Shown: positions 23,041 to 33,484 of the stretch, one piece after another
Layout of the letters: the number at the start of each line of letters is the position of its first letter
How positions within the stretch are numbered: position 1 is the stretch's first letter
NCBI GenBank assembly: GCA_025738555.1
Contig: JAOVFP010000014.1
Location: forward strand, 2,852,001-2,916,000
Origin: Cyathus striatus
Taxonomy: Eukaryota > Basidiomycota > Agaricomycetes > Agaricales > Nidulariaceae
Direction: 5' to 3'
Length of the DNA stretch: 64,000 bases
Notes under the pieces: model-generated
Told to the model about the DNA's origin: nothing
What the model saw: the letters and a program-made list of their open reading frames with translations, nothing else
Databases searched by the model: none
Made by a program: the position numbers and the translations under genes

Positions 23041-25155
23041 ATGAGCACCGTACTTAGCATTCCTATCGCGTTTCTTACTGTATTCTCTATAGGCTTGGGA
23101 ACAGCGGTTACCATATGGATAGTTAACTCTTTAAGACCACAGAAACAATTACCGCCTGGACCTCCTCAGGACCCTATAATTGGACACCTTCGCATTCTAA
23201 AGCCGGAGAACCAGGGTGAATTGTTCTTCAATCTTTCGAAAGTGTATGGTGAGTCGGCTTACGTATGTTACATTGTGTCTTCTAATTTTATTAGGCGATG
23301 TGATGTACTTTCGTATCCCAGGGCGAGAGCTGGTAGTCCTGAATAGCTTGGACGCTGCAAAAGACCTGCTTGAAAAACGAAATGGCATGAATTACAGTGA
23401 TAGACCAGGCTTCCCTGTTTTCGAGCTGTAATCTCATTGCCGCCATTCATTACATGATGCATGGACTTATAATTTATATTTTTAGGATGGGTTGGATACC
23501 TTCGTTGACATTCTTGCGCAGCGGAAAGAAAGTTAACAAACACAGAAAGCTCATGCACGCTTATCTCAACAAAGACCAGTGTTGCTCCTACCAACATATG
23601 CAAAAGGAAGAAGCGGGATTGCTTGTTCAACGCTTCATACAAAAGCCAGAACAATATGATGATCATCTTCTCTTGTTAGCTCCTTTTTTTCTGCAATCAT
23701 GTCGAAATAGACTCTGATTTGTTATGCAGATATGCAACCTCAGTTATACTCCAGATAGCTTATGGTCACCCTGTAAGGTCATACGATGATAAACTGTTTA
23801 AGATTGTTTCAGAGGTTGGCGTTGCACACGGAAACTCGGGTCCGATTGGTTCAACCATAGTAGACCTTGTGCCTATATGTAAGCCTGCTCTCCAGTTACG
23901 ATTTAGATTTTACTAATCTGCTCAAAATTTTGAATAGTAAGATACTTTCCATCTTGGTTTCCGGGGGCATATTATGCCGGCTTTGCAAGGAGACACAAGG
24001 CCACTGTGAGGAAAATGCATGATTATCCATTTGAGCTAGTAAGGGAAAATATGGTAAGGAAGCACTATACAATATGTCAACGGCTTCTCAGCAAAAATTT
24101 CATGATAGAAAAATGGCACCGCTCCACCATCATTCCTAACATTTCACCTTTCGAATATATCAGCAGAGACCAACACCGCTGAACACATGGAAGATCTTAA
24201 AGGTGCTGCTGCCACTATCTGGGCTGCTGGTACCACCACTGTAAGCACTTTTACACCATATTAAATTAAGCACTTCACAAAGAAATTAGACCAGGTCAAC
24301 CATCACTATGTTCGTTATAGCTATGATTTTATACCCTGGGGTCCAGCGGAGAGCACAACTTGAGCTAGACCGGGTTGTTGGCCGGGACAGGCTTCCCGAA
24401 TTTGAGGACCGTGGAGAGCTTCCTTACTTGGAGTGTGTTTTACAAGAATGTTACAGGTAGAAGTGTGCTCCAGTGCAATAATTAATATTTTTCACTGAGC
24501 CTGCAATATTACTAGGTGGAACAGTGTTGTTCCAATAGGTGAATTATCTTCTGTAGTATGGGTGCTTTTAATCATTCTGAATTTAGGGGTTCCACATCGT
24601 GCCATTGAGGATGACATCTACAAGGGAATGCATATTCCTAAAGGCGCTCTTGTAATTGCTAACACAAGGCTAGTTTATGTACCAATCAGTACATTCTCTT
24701 TGATGTGACAAATTTATGCCATTACAGAGGGATACATCTAGACGAGAGAATATATCGTAATCCAAGCGAATTTGACCCGTCTCGTTACCTTCCAAAGCCA
24801 GAAGGAAATGCAGAACCTTATCCGGTAGCCCAATTTGGATTTGGAAGGAGGTGAGCAACTGATAATCGCAAATTCACAGTGTTATGACATTTATATTTCC
24901 ATCTTATCCTCAGGATCTGTCCCGGATTACACCTTGCTGACGGGACCATCTGGATTGCTATAGCTAATGTCCTTCACAGCTGCAAGATATCTCGGGCAGT
25001 TTCAGAAGATGGTGTGGAGATTATCCCAGAAGTAAAATTGTCATCAGGAATTTCAATGTATGTCTTCTAGTTTTACATCATTGGTTGAAGGACTACTTAT
25101 ATGTGGATTTGGTAGCCATCCAGAATTATGCAAGTGCTCTATACAAGTAAGGTGA
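23041..25155 (+). CDS. Cytochrome P450 monooxygenase
   Basis: Twelve exons (23041-23248, 23295-23427, 23486-23674, 23730-23878, 23938-24053, 24109-24240, 24290-24456, 24516-24538, 24587-24668, 24728-24850, 24914-25057, 25116-25155) join into an intact 501-residue protein. A hydrophobic N-terminal anchor is followed by the Pro-rich hinge (LPPGPP), pointing to the ER membrane. The ExxR motif is ECYR (residues 362-365), the PERF-like motif is FDPSRY and the heme loop is FGFGRRICPG with Cys443. The tail HPELCKCSI is typical of the family. The I-helix reads AAGTTTT, with Thr where most relatives have an acidic residue before the catalytic Thr. The intron at 24669-24727 is best read as GC-AG. The layout resembles basidiomycete P450s related to the CYP64 clan, but the substrate cannot be told. 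Confidence 0.95.
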
Positions 25156-25159
25156 AGGT

Positions 25160-25600
25160 TTTACACATATGGTTACCCACTGTGTGTCTTCTACATCAGC
25201 TTAGTTATACAGTACGTAATGCTGCCATATGCTTTCGATGATATTCATTATATTTCTGGGGGCAGCGGAAGTTCAATCAGATCTAGATACTGTGGATAAC
25301 TTACAGCTCACATGTATGATAAAGTTGATCTGAAACTCGTGTATGACATTCGAGAGTAACTTCATGAACTCTTTCATGATAGTGTTTTTATTTTAATGAA
25401 TATCTGTTTGATCGGGAGGTAGGATTTGAACACACTTCATCTACCTCGACTGACTTTGATTGAACTTTCCTGCAGCTCAAGAGTGGCTCACGTCACCTAT
25501 TTAGATCATACAAAGGTGAGCATCAAATAGTAATATTAAATCACGCATAAGATATGCATCCGAACGGTCCAATGTTTCGGTTCTAGTGCTTGTCGATGTG
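25160..25600. other. Intergenic
   Basis: This is the 3' flank of the P450. I see no gene or repeat. Confidence 0.4.
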
Positions 25601-25609
25601 CGCAAATAA

Positions 25610-26170
25610 CATATGTTTAGATATCTGAGATGCGATCTTTGTGTTCATCTGAGTGGAAGCCGATAAGCTCATGGAGATCAACGGGACGCGAAGGAAATAG
25701 CCATCTGTCGGTTTTGTTACGAGAGTCTTCGGATATTTGCTTGATATGCAGTATGTAAGAGTATGCATGGTATGTATAGGGCAAACTCTTCAAGTGCATT
25801 CCAACGGAAATATCGAAGAAGGCCCTGAAATAAAACATGCATGGATGAGCCTAGTTATCGCATTATCACAATAAGGACCGTATGTTGGCCCCAGACATAC
25901 TATTCACATATGGCACATACAGAGGTTTCTGTGGCGAGAGAAGGTAATCATCGAATCGGGATGCGGAGAAGAATGAGGTGCGGGAACAAGGACACCGTCC
26001 GGCGCGATGAACCACTTTCTCTCTCTGCCAGGGATGTAATCGGTTGACTGATATGTGACGACATCCAATAAGCTTTGAAGCTTGAAGTTCCAACAGGCGA
26101 ATCCGATGCACATCCAAGGTGGAAAAGAGAACTTGACAGAGGATATAGAGTCCTAGTAATTCTACTGATA
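25610..26170 (-). CDS. Possible unknown gene, two or three exons
   Basis: On the minus strand a frame ends in a TAA at about 25617 after RAFFDISVGMHLKSLPYTY and LFPSRPVDLHELIGFHSDEH. A good acceptor (ATTTCAG, about 25830) can join it to an upstream exon reading KPLYVPYVNSMSGANIRSLL. Further upstream two frames compete (WFIAPDG or SRFDDYLLSP). The protein-like text across a splice site is more than chance would usually give, but I do not recognise the family and the start is unknown. Confidence 0.35.
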
Positions 26171-26179
26171 GATGTTGAA

Positions 26180-26975
26180 AAGTAAAATTAGTAGCTGTAC
26201 GCTATTGGCTACTGCTGATACAGGTCCATTGAAAATCGTCAACGAGCTTCATCACTGTCCATAAGTATTGCGTTTGAAAGAGGATACCACCAATTAGTAA
26301 TGGTGTAATCGGTTGGCTTTCGACTTTCTTTCGACATCACTGTGGGTCAATGGCTGGGTTGACCGCGGGTACACGTGCGATGAAAGGAACAGGAGAGAAC
26401 CATCAATATTAAGACGTATTCTGAAGATCCGAAGCTAGACTCTATCGTAATATTGGATAGCTACTGAGAGCTGTATGAGCCGGGCAAGATGAGGATGGCG
26501 TTAGTGGTTGGCAGTGACTCGGTGGTCGGACATAATGCATAACCTGACATAACTCAACTTCTTTTTAGGAATTACGTACTTAACGGACAAGACGTGGCGC
26601 TTATGTCATTTCAATCAAGCGCTTTGGTAAGTCGGTAGGTGGAGCACCAATTTAACCCTTTGAGCCTTTCCACGTCGTGTTGTCGGTACATTTGTTGAAC
26701 AAATTTTTGATAAGCTGTCATATTACACACAACTACGAAAACAACAACGTTGTGGCGTTGCTATTATTCATCTAATAACTTCACAAGGGATCGGTGTGCG
26801 TTGCATTGTCAGTTTGTTTTCCTAGTACAATAATCTAGAATAGCTACGTAATTGTGCCACGAGACACCAGTAGTGTTGTCCTATTTGATCTTGGAATCAT
26901 AACAAACTGTAACCTTTAAGGAAAGGAAACACAGCTCAAGATACAAGGACCATAAGACAAAACCGAAATCGCAAG
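26180..26975. other. Intergenic
   Basis: There is no supported gene. The 3' end forms the promoter region of the second kinase. Confidence 0.4.
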
Positions 26976-26981
26976 CAGATA

Positions 26982-26987
26982 TATAAA
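26982..26987 (+). promoter_or_regulatory. TATA box of kinase at 27084
   Basis: TATAAA lies inside ATATATAAATC, 97 bp upstream of the ATG, followed by a CT-rich leader. Confidence 0.5.
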
Positions 26988-27083
26988 TCTTTCATAATCT
27001 TGTCTTTCTTCACGACATCCACATTCACTCGCATTTACAATTACGTTTAATTCACTCCTATATCCTTATATCATATCAAGAAT

Positions 27084-28353
27084 ATGCCGATATATCACTT
27101 TCTTCCGGGCCATAAACCTGAATCATACAATTATCACAAAATTCCAAATAGTACCATCGATTTCATACATGGAAAGCTGATAGGACAGGGTGCCTTTGGA
27201 AAGGTGTTTCGTGGCATTGACAATGGAAGGGGTTCCATCTACCGAGGCTCCTTGTGTGCCATCAAGGTGCAGTCGATAAACCCGCAGGCTGGTTCTCGTC
27301 AAACTCAAGTCTATATGAACGAAGTCAAACTTCTTCACATGGTGCAAAAGCACTCAAATATAATTGGATTCCGCTATTTTGGATACACTCCGTCGGCGTT
27401 CTACATAGTGATGGATTACTACAATTATAATTTGCATTCTTACATTTCAGAACGCACATTTCCTCGCAGTGACGGCCTTTTAAAGCAGATATTCTGTCAG
27501 ATCCTTGACGGCGTTGAGCACCTCCATTCAAAGAATATCTTCCATCGCGATCTCAAGCCCTCGAACATTATGATTACACTTAATAATACCGTGAAAATAA
27601 TTGACTTCGGTGTGGCTACTGACAACGCTCAAAGTTTTGGTTGCGTTGGAACTGCTCAGTATCAATCACCAGGTATGAAATTCCCTTATTCCACCCTGGC
27701 TTTGTCTTAATTTCTCAACAAATTCGTTATTATATACAGAAATAATCTCCTCTGACAACCATGAGGCATGGGATAGTGCTGCGGGTGACATATGGGCTCT
27801 AGGTATAATACTAATAGATATTACTTCCTGTCACAGAGCCTCTCCCTGGAACATGGCTAAAGAACTTGACTCGACGGAGGTTGAATATCGTCAATATATC
27901 AAATATCGTGAAGCAGACCCGGACTACTTTCATCGCCTCTATCCGGTATCAGCGGATATCGCTAGAATTATGCGCTGCATTCTCAATCCAGTCACTCGGA
28001 ACCGGCCAAAAATCAGTCGCATTCGGGAAAAGATACTAAATTCCAAATGTATTCACGATGCAAGCGGTTTAACACCCTTTATCATGCAACAGTTCTGGTT
28101 GCCAAACCCACCACGTCTGGTTGAGGATGTTTCTTCAAATGTGACTGAAGATTCCCGACGCGTTAAGAAAATCTTCTACAAGAACACAGGTATACTATCT
28201 TCATCTAGTGTCACCCTGGTTGCTACCAGTGAACGACCAATGACACAGATATCAGATAATAAAAAAGGAAAGCGAAAGGCATTTGAGAGTATTGTTCATA
28301 AAATAAAACAATTGTCCTGTAGGAAGTTCAGTGTGAAGCTCATAAAGTTTTAA
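27084..28353 (+). CDS. Ran1/Vhs1-like Ser/Thr protein kinase
   Basis: Exons 27084-27672 and 27740-28353 give 400 residues. All catalytic elements are present: loop GQGAFGKV (residues 34-41), Lys61 in CAIKV, Glu80, HRDLKPSN (from 154), DFG (174-176) and SPE (195-197). The single 67-bp intron splits the Glu codon of SPE (phase 1), as in the two related kinases. The C-terminus is basic (KKGKRKAFES) and lacks known domains. The sequence between HRDLKP and DFG and the following GTAQY resemble Ran1/Vhs1/Sks1 kinases, which in yeasts link nutrient state to meiosis or metabolism. The actual role here is unknown. Of the members in this window it is the best candidate for an active enzyme. Confidence 0.9.
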
Positions 28354-28359
28354 TCACTT

Positions 28360-28705
28360 GGAGTTGAGGGGGTCACGTTTCGTTAATATATACTCAGTTT
28401 AATCATTTATTCTTCATACACTATACATATAACCTATAGATATCCTAACTAGCAATAATTACTAACTTTATTCAAGTTTTATGGTAACAGCTATATTTTC
28501 AGTTTTACTTAATACATAATTTCATCTTTCCGCTTGAACAAAGAGACATCTGCTTATTCAGCAGTCCAACTGTGGCAATGAAGCAGATGTTACCTGACAT
28601 TGTGGAACCACTATCTGTTGGGGCTCTTATATTCTTCATAAGCTTAACTACAAATGAACTTTCATATATATGATGCAACAGAGAATGAGTGAAGTAAAAA
28701 CATAA
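28360..28705. other. Intergenic
   Basis: AT-rich 3' flank of the kinase. No gene is supported. Confidence 0.4.
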
Positions 28706-28709
28706 CAAT

Positions 28710-28820
28710 GGCAGGATGGCCAAGTGGTCAAGGCATGCGACCCAAGCCCAAGCTTGCCTGTACAACAGGCTCTGTGTTCGCATAATGAAAGTTGCGTGGG
28801 TTCAAGTCTCATTCTTGTCA
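28710..28820 (+). tRNA. tRNA-Leu (CAA), intron-containing
   Basis: The cloverleaf folds: acceptor GGCAGGA/TCTTGTC, D-stem GCC/GGC with A-box TGGCCAAGTGG, anticodon stem TGCGA/TCGCA, a 13-nt variable arm and T-arm GTGGG-TTCAAGT-CTCAT (B-box). The loop gives anticodon CAA, with a 30-nt intron at 28747-28776 directly after position 37. The intron contains CTTG, which can pair with the anticodon CAAG, and a GCCTGT/ACAGGC hairpin, as in nuclear pre-tRNAs. A TTTTT Pol III stop follows at about 28841. Oddities: C at position 33 instead of T, and three G-T type pairs. It may be a slightly degraded gene or a tRNA-derived repeat. Confidence 0.6.
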
Positions 28821-28849
28821 TTAGCACATAATGACGAAACTTTTTAAAT

Positions 28850-30230
28850 GCCAGAGAAGGAAATGTCAAGTCACTTGGGAGGAAGTGGGTAATGGTATGC
28901 TATTACTATGGCCTCTTGCAAATTCACCCTTCTGCTTATGATATGACCCCGCAATCCCTTTCTGACTCAGTACATATTATTGAGAGATCAAGGATACAAA
29001 GTATAGCACTAAGTATTTCACCCGCTAGGCGGTAGGACACGCAAAAAACAACTTGTTCATTTTGAGTTCAAATGCCAGTACATGTCACTGGCCAGAGCTG
29101 ATGATGCGTCGATGACTTTGACAATTTGAAGTCAGTGCATAAGTCACAACCTCACAGGTTTTCGACCAGCCTAGAACACTGAATATCCATCACACTGTGA
29201 CATGTGCATGCGATCACTTACGACATATATAAGTAGTTATGCCTGTCCAGATCTGCGCCCACTGCCCACCGATCACGTCGCACTCACTTACTTTGATTAC
29301 CATCCCTTCCACCTTGCAACTAAATAGCAAGATTGAAACAACTGGAGAAGAAATAAAATGTGACAGAACTTGGACAGAACGCGGATTACATACAGGTACT
29401 GAGAACTTATGTAACTATTACGCACTACTTTTTAATCAAGTGAGTCCGTTGAGCTGATTATACGAGAATATACTAATATAAATCTTTAAATCCCTGAAGC
29501 ATATCGAGTGTCAATGTTCTTATCATTTTAGTGCATACACTCCAGTGGAATGTAGGATTCTTTAGCAATTTGTCCACCTACCAAGAATATTGCGCTAAAG
29601 CCTATATCCAGTGATGTTTCTGTGTGTAGGTAGGAATGTAATGCGGCTTCGGAAGATTAAGGCCACTGTTTTTAACCTCTCTACCTCGGATAACTTTCTA
29701 GCAGTAAGTGCCCCTCTTGCTAGCTGACACTGGCAAAAAGGAATTATATGAAAGGATAATGGGAAAGGACTAATGGTCATAATTTCAATGTATGTGTATC
29801 TGACCTGCTTTTAATATGTTCGGTTGACCTTCAAGTTGCAGTTGTTCTGTTTTTATTTTTATCAAGATAGTTCTATATGTGTAACTTTTTATTTTTCTGG
29901 TTAGTAGCGACTCCAGTTCATTGTTTCGTCCACAGTTTACCGCATTAAGCTCTAGAAAAAGTCTAGAAATGATTTTAATAGGAAATACATTGAAATTATC
30001 CGGCATAGGCCCATACAGCGCCACAAGTGAGTACTATATAGTGAGTACTTGAGTCACTGACACTTGTGTCATCAATACGTCAACTCCCCCCATATTTACT
30101 AATTATATTAGTCCGTCACATATCGTTACTATGTCACTCTTTATAGAAAACTAACGGTCCGCTTTCGCTTTTTGAATGCGACAGTATATGCCATATTCTG
30201 TCACTTTGACATAATTTATTCGTAGCGGCT
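28850..30230. other. Intergenic, no supported gene
   Basis: Short open frames at 29239-29457 and on the minus strand at 29595-30024 lack domains. A stretch near 29020-29075 has a B-box-like TTGAGTTCAAATGCC but no foldable tRNA. Confidence 0.35.
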
Positions 30231-30232
30231 GG

Positions 30233-30239
30233 TATTTAA
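30233..30239 (+). promoter_or_regulatory. TATA-like box of kinase at 30330
   Basis: TATTTAA lies about 92 bp upstream of the ATG, followed by a CT-rich leader (TTTCTTTTCTTTTACC). Confidence 0.35.
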
Positions 30240-30329
30240 GCCATATAATATCAATATTTGAGATTTTCTTTTCTTTTACCTTCATCGTACTCTTTCTGAA
30301 AGTGTTTTTTTCCGCCGCAATATATACAG

Positions 30330-32565
30330 ATGAATGATGGCGCTACGGCCAACATTGGAGATTCCCTGCCCTTGCATCAGGGACAGTTTCTTCGACGGAC
30401 TAAAGATGTTCCGCACTACAATATTCATCAGCATCTGGACAGCGACAATGTCGAAGCCCTGCGACAAGAAGTCACAGTTATTCAGAGAACGTCTCCTCCC
30501 GTTGATAATAATCAACCCAACGAAGCCGTGCCTGGTTGCCCAATGCAACAAAACCACCCCCATGTCCGAGAAGTTGCAAAAAACGTTGGAGTCTATAATC
30601 TCCAAAGCATCGGCAATGGTCAGTATCAGATTTTAAGTGAACTGGGAAGTGGTACTTGTGGTATAACCTATCGTGGTCTTGATCATTCTAACCAGCCTCA
30701 TTTAACAAAATACTGTGCCATAAAAATATCAAAAACCCCACCTCCTCATACCAGGCAGCGTCGATACCTTATCAGAGAAGTTATAATTATGAAGCAGGTA
30801 TCGGGACACCCAAATATCGTGTGTTTTCGAAATTACATTGAAGCAGATGAACAATCATATATCATCATGGATCTCTGTGATGGTCCCACCCTGTACCATT
30901 GCATCCGACAAGGAAGATTCCGTGACAACGACCTGGAGACAAAGAGTATATATACACAAGTCCTCGATGGTGTTGAATTCCTCCATGTTCAAGGTATATA
31001 TCACCGCGATCTGAAGCCGGAGAATATCATATTGGATAAGAACTGCACAGCACAAATCGTCGACTTCGGGTATGCGACTCGTAAACTTGAAAATCGTGGT
31101 GTTCGAATCGGTACACTCCCTTTCATGTGCCCAGGTTAGCATTTCCGCTCTTCATTGATTGCATCTGACAAGATCAACCAGTGCAGAACTGCTTCAGAAA
31201 GAAAACATAAAGATCAGAAATGAGAGAGCAGATTTATGGGCTCTTGGCATCATCCTTTTCGAAATGGTCGCTGGAAAGGTACCGTGGGATGAGGCCAGCG
31301 ATAAGGACTCCCGATATCGACACTATCGTCTCTGCCGGGACTACATTGAATACTACTTTCACTATCGGATTCAAATCTCACGGGATATCGCAAAACTTCT
31401 TCTTACGATACTGAACCCCACACCGTCGGATTGCGGACCTACCATCAATGAGATTCGTCGCGTGGTGTTTCCTGCCGATATCTTTGATATTAGCGGGTGC
31501 GGGGCAAGTCGTCAGCAAACAGCTAGTCCTCGTTCTGCACGGCCTGCTGAGGGACAACGTGCAAATGAACAAACGCCATTCCATCTTGTTGCAGAACATA
31601 ATCCGAATGTTCAACCAGCCTTCAGGCTGAACCATAATCATCAACATGATATGGGCCCCACTAGTTCAATAGCTGTAATCCAGGTTTCGAATACGAAAGT
31701 CTGGGATGCTCCCGCTCCATTGCAACCAAGGGGGGGAAGGGAAACTACTATATTCAGTATTGAAGATCTTACAGAATGTTTGAAGTCATGTACTATGAAA
31801 GATAATCGGAGCACGGTTTTAATGTTCGTACCTGACTTCGGAATGAAAGAGCACAAATTTTCTCCGCAAACTAAACATAAAATTCGTAGTTCTCCGTTGG
31901 ACAGTAATCACATCATAAATAATATCGTTTGGGGCAATCCTGCCTCAGGGCATGAACCTGACTTCGGACGAGAGCTGTGGAATCAGGTATGGGACGGTCC
32001 TGCCCTGAAGCATGGGCCACTCACCAGTAGAGGCGGTTGGTATGCTCCCGTACCCGCTGAGCCGGGGGGAGTGCCCGCCCAAGCACAAAAATTTTCGAGC
32101 TTCAGGAAATGGCTTAAAGGGGGAAAAGTTTGGGGCACTCCTACCCCAGAACATACACAACTCGCAGGAGGCGATTGGGCTGCTTCTGTGGCCGCCGAAG
32201 GAGGAAGTTCTGCACTAGCACGGAACTTAGCCAGTGGACGAAGAGTTAAAGGGGCTCCGATAGTTAGGGATGTTCCTGCCCCAGAAGATGGACAACTCGC
32301 AGCAGAAGATTGGGCCCCATCTGTGCATACTGATTCTGAAGTTCCTAACACTCAGACAGTTGAAGACGAGCACTCCATGCGTACTGGCATGTTCGCGTTC
32401 TGCACCCGCGCTAAGAATAATGTGGTAGGCATATTAACAAGGAAGAAGAAGAAAACACAGGGCTTACAAACCCAGGACGACAGAAAGAGCTACCTTAAGA
32501 TTCCGAAAGCGACCCCAGCTGCGAAGAAGATTAAAAGGTTATTCGGTATCATCAACCGAGATTAA
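30330..32565 (+). CDS. Ran1-like Ser/Thr kinase with repetitive C-terminal tail
   Basis: Exons 30330-31134 and 31187-32565 give 727 residues. A polar N-terminal region of about 100 residues precedes the kinase domain: GSGTCGIT loop (about 107-114), Lys132, Glu150, HRDLKPEN (from 225), DFG (245-247) and CPE (267-269). The 52-bp intron splits the Glu codon of CPE, as in its paralogues. After the C-lobe (to about residue 370) comes a tail of some 350 residues with imperfect repeats around VWDAPAP, VWGNPAS, VWDGPAL, VWGTPTP and DVPAPEDGQLAAEDWAPSV, ending in a Lys-rich segment (GILTRKKKKTQ). The tail resembles no domain I know and may be a disordered scaffold. Catalytic residues are intact. Confidence 0.9.
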
Positions 32566-32569
32566 AGTT

Positions 32570-33130
32570 TTCAAACTTCATTCAATCTTCAGTGTCTTTT
32601 GGAAGACATGAAAAGACAATAGAATTACTACGTTCTTCCAACGTTCTTCAACCTACTGCTTTCTCCAAACTCTCTACAACGAACAGGCACTGAGGCAACG
32701 AACCACTGGTCCAACATGTTCCTAGTTTATTAGTTAACGACAGACGTACTTAGTTGTTACAAAGTTCTTGCTTTGAAGAATAATAGCCTTTTACTCACTA
32801 GAATAAGTAGACGTTCAATGGGGTAGACGGAAAGAGGTCGAGCTTATTTTGAATGAAAGGTTTGATTTGAATTAAATGATTACGCGTACGTGTTACGCGT
32901 CGTTATGATGTGTGACAGGTTGTGACACATATCAATGTCACGCGATGCAGTGCACATGATCCAAAGTTGAATCGCGCCGGCTCTTTCTCTTAATCTCTAC
33001 CTTGAATTCTACTCATACTTAACTCCTCGTCGTCCATTGCAAGCTGCTACAATCTCCCTAGCCACTTGCTGCGCTTGTCAATGCTCTTCCAAAGGACAAT
33101 ACCATGGCTCTGGTGAATACTAGAGTCTAG
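32570..33130. other. Intergenic
   Basis: This is the 3' flank of the kinase and the distal promoter of the dehydrogenase. A TGTGACA/TGTCAC-rich stretch is at about 32910-32945. I see no gene. Confidence 0.4.
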
Positions 33131-33134
33131 CGAT

Positions 33135-33484
33135 ATGTCGGGCTCCAAGTCGTCTGCTGTCGTCTGGCTCCAGCAATTTGCTTTCTCGGCGCGTCAGGAG
33201 TCCTGTCTGCATTACAGCTATTCCTGGGAGAACGACCAGCTGATTCAACATAACGGTGAACTCATGTCTCATTCCAAGATACATATGAATATTCTGGAGT
33301 CATGGGAGGTGTACCCCCTTGTACGTCTCACGCCCACTTCTCCCATCACGTCCACCTGACCTAGCTTACAACTCTCTTTCAGGATTTCCTCTCAGGATTT
33401 GTCCTCAGAAACAACAGTGGCGCCGATGATATAAGGGCGTATCATTATGTACAGCAGGACCTACCGCTCTCTCAGCACCTCACA
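33135..33484 (+). other. In-frame upstream open region of the formaldehyde dehydrogenase
   Basis: An ATG at 33135 (MSGSKSSAVVWLQQFAF) opens a frame that reaches a donor after VYPL. If the intron from GTACGTCTC to CTTTCAG is removed, the frame continues (DFLSGFVLRNNSGADD) without a stop straight into MSTMRAVVYD of the enzyme. Bacterial and fungal relatives start at the internal Met. This could be an N-terminal extension, an upstream gene fragment or chance; the extension shows no targeting peptide that I can name. Confidence 0.3.

Noticed and set aside
23041..25155. P450 as a pseudogene, because its frame is broken many times
   Set aside because: Every break is removed by a short intron with usable splice sites, and the joined protein has all family motifs.
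29000..29110. Second tRNA-like segment after the tRNA-Leu
   Set aside because: Only a B-box-like word; acceptor and D-stems do not pair.
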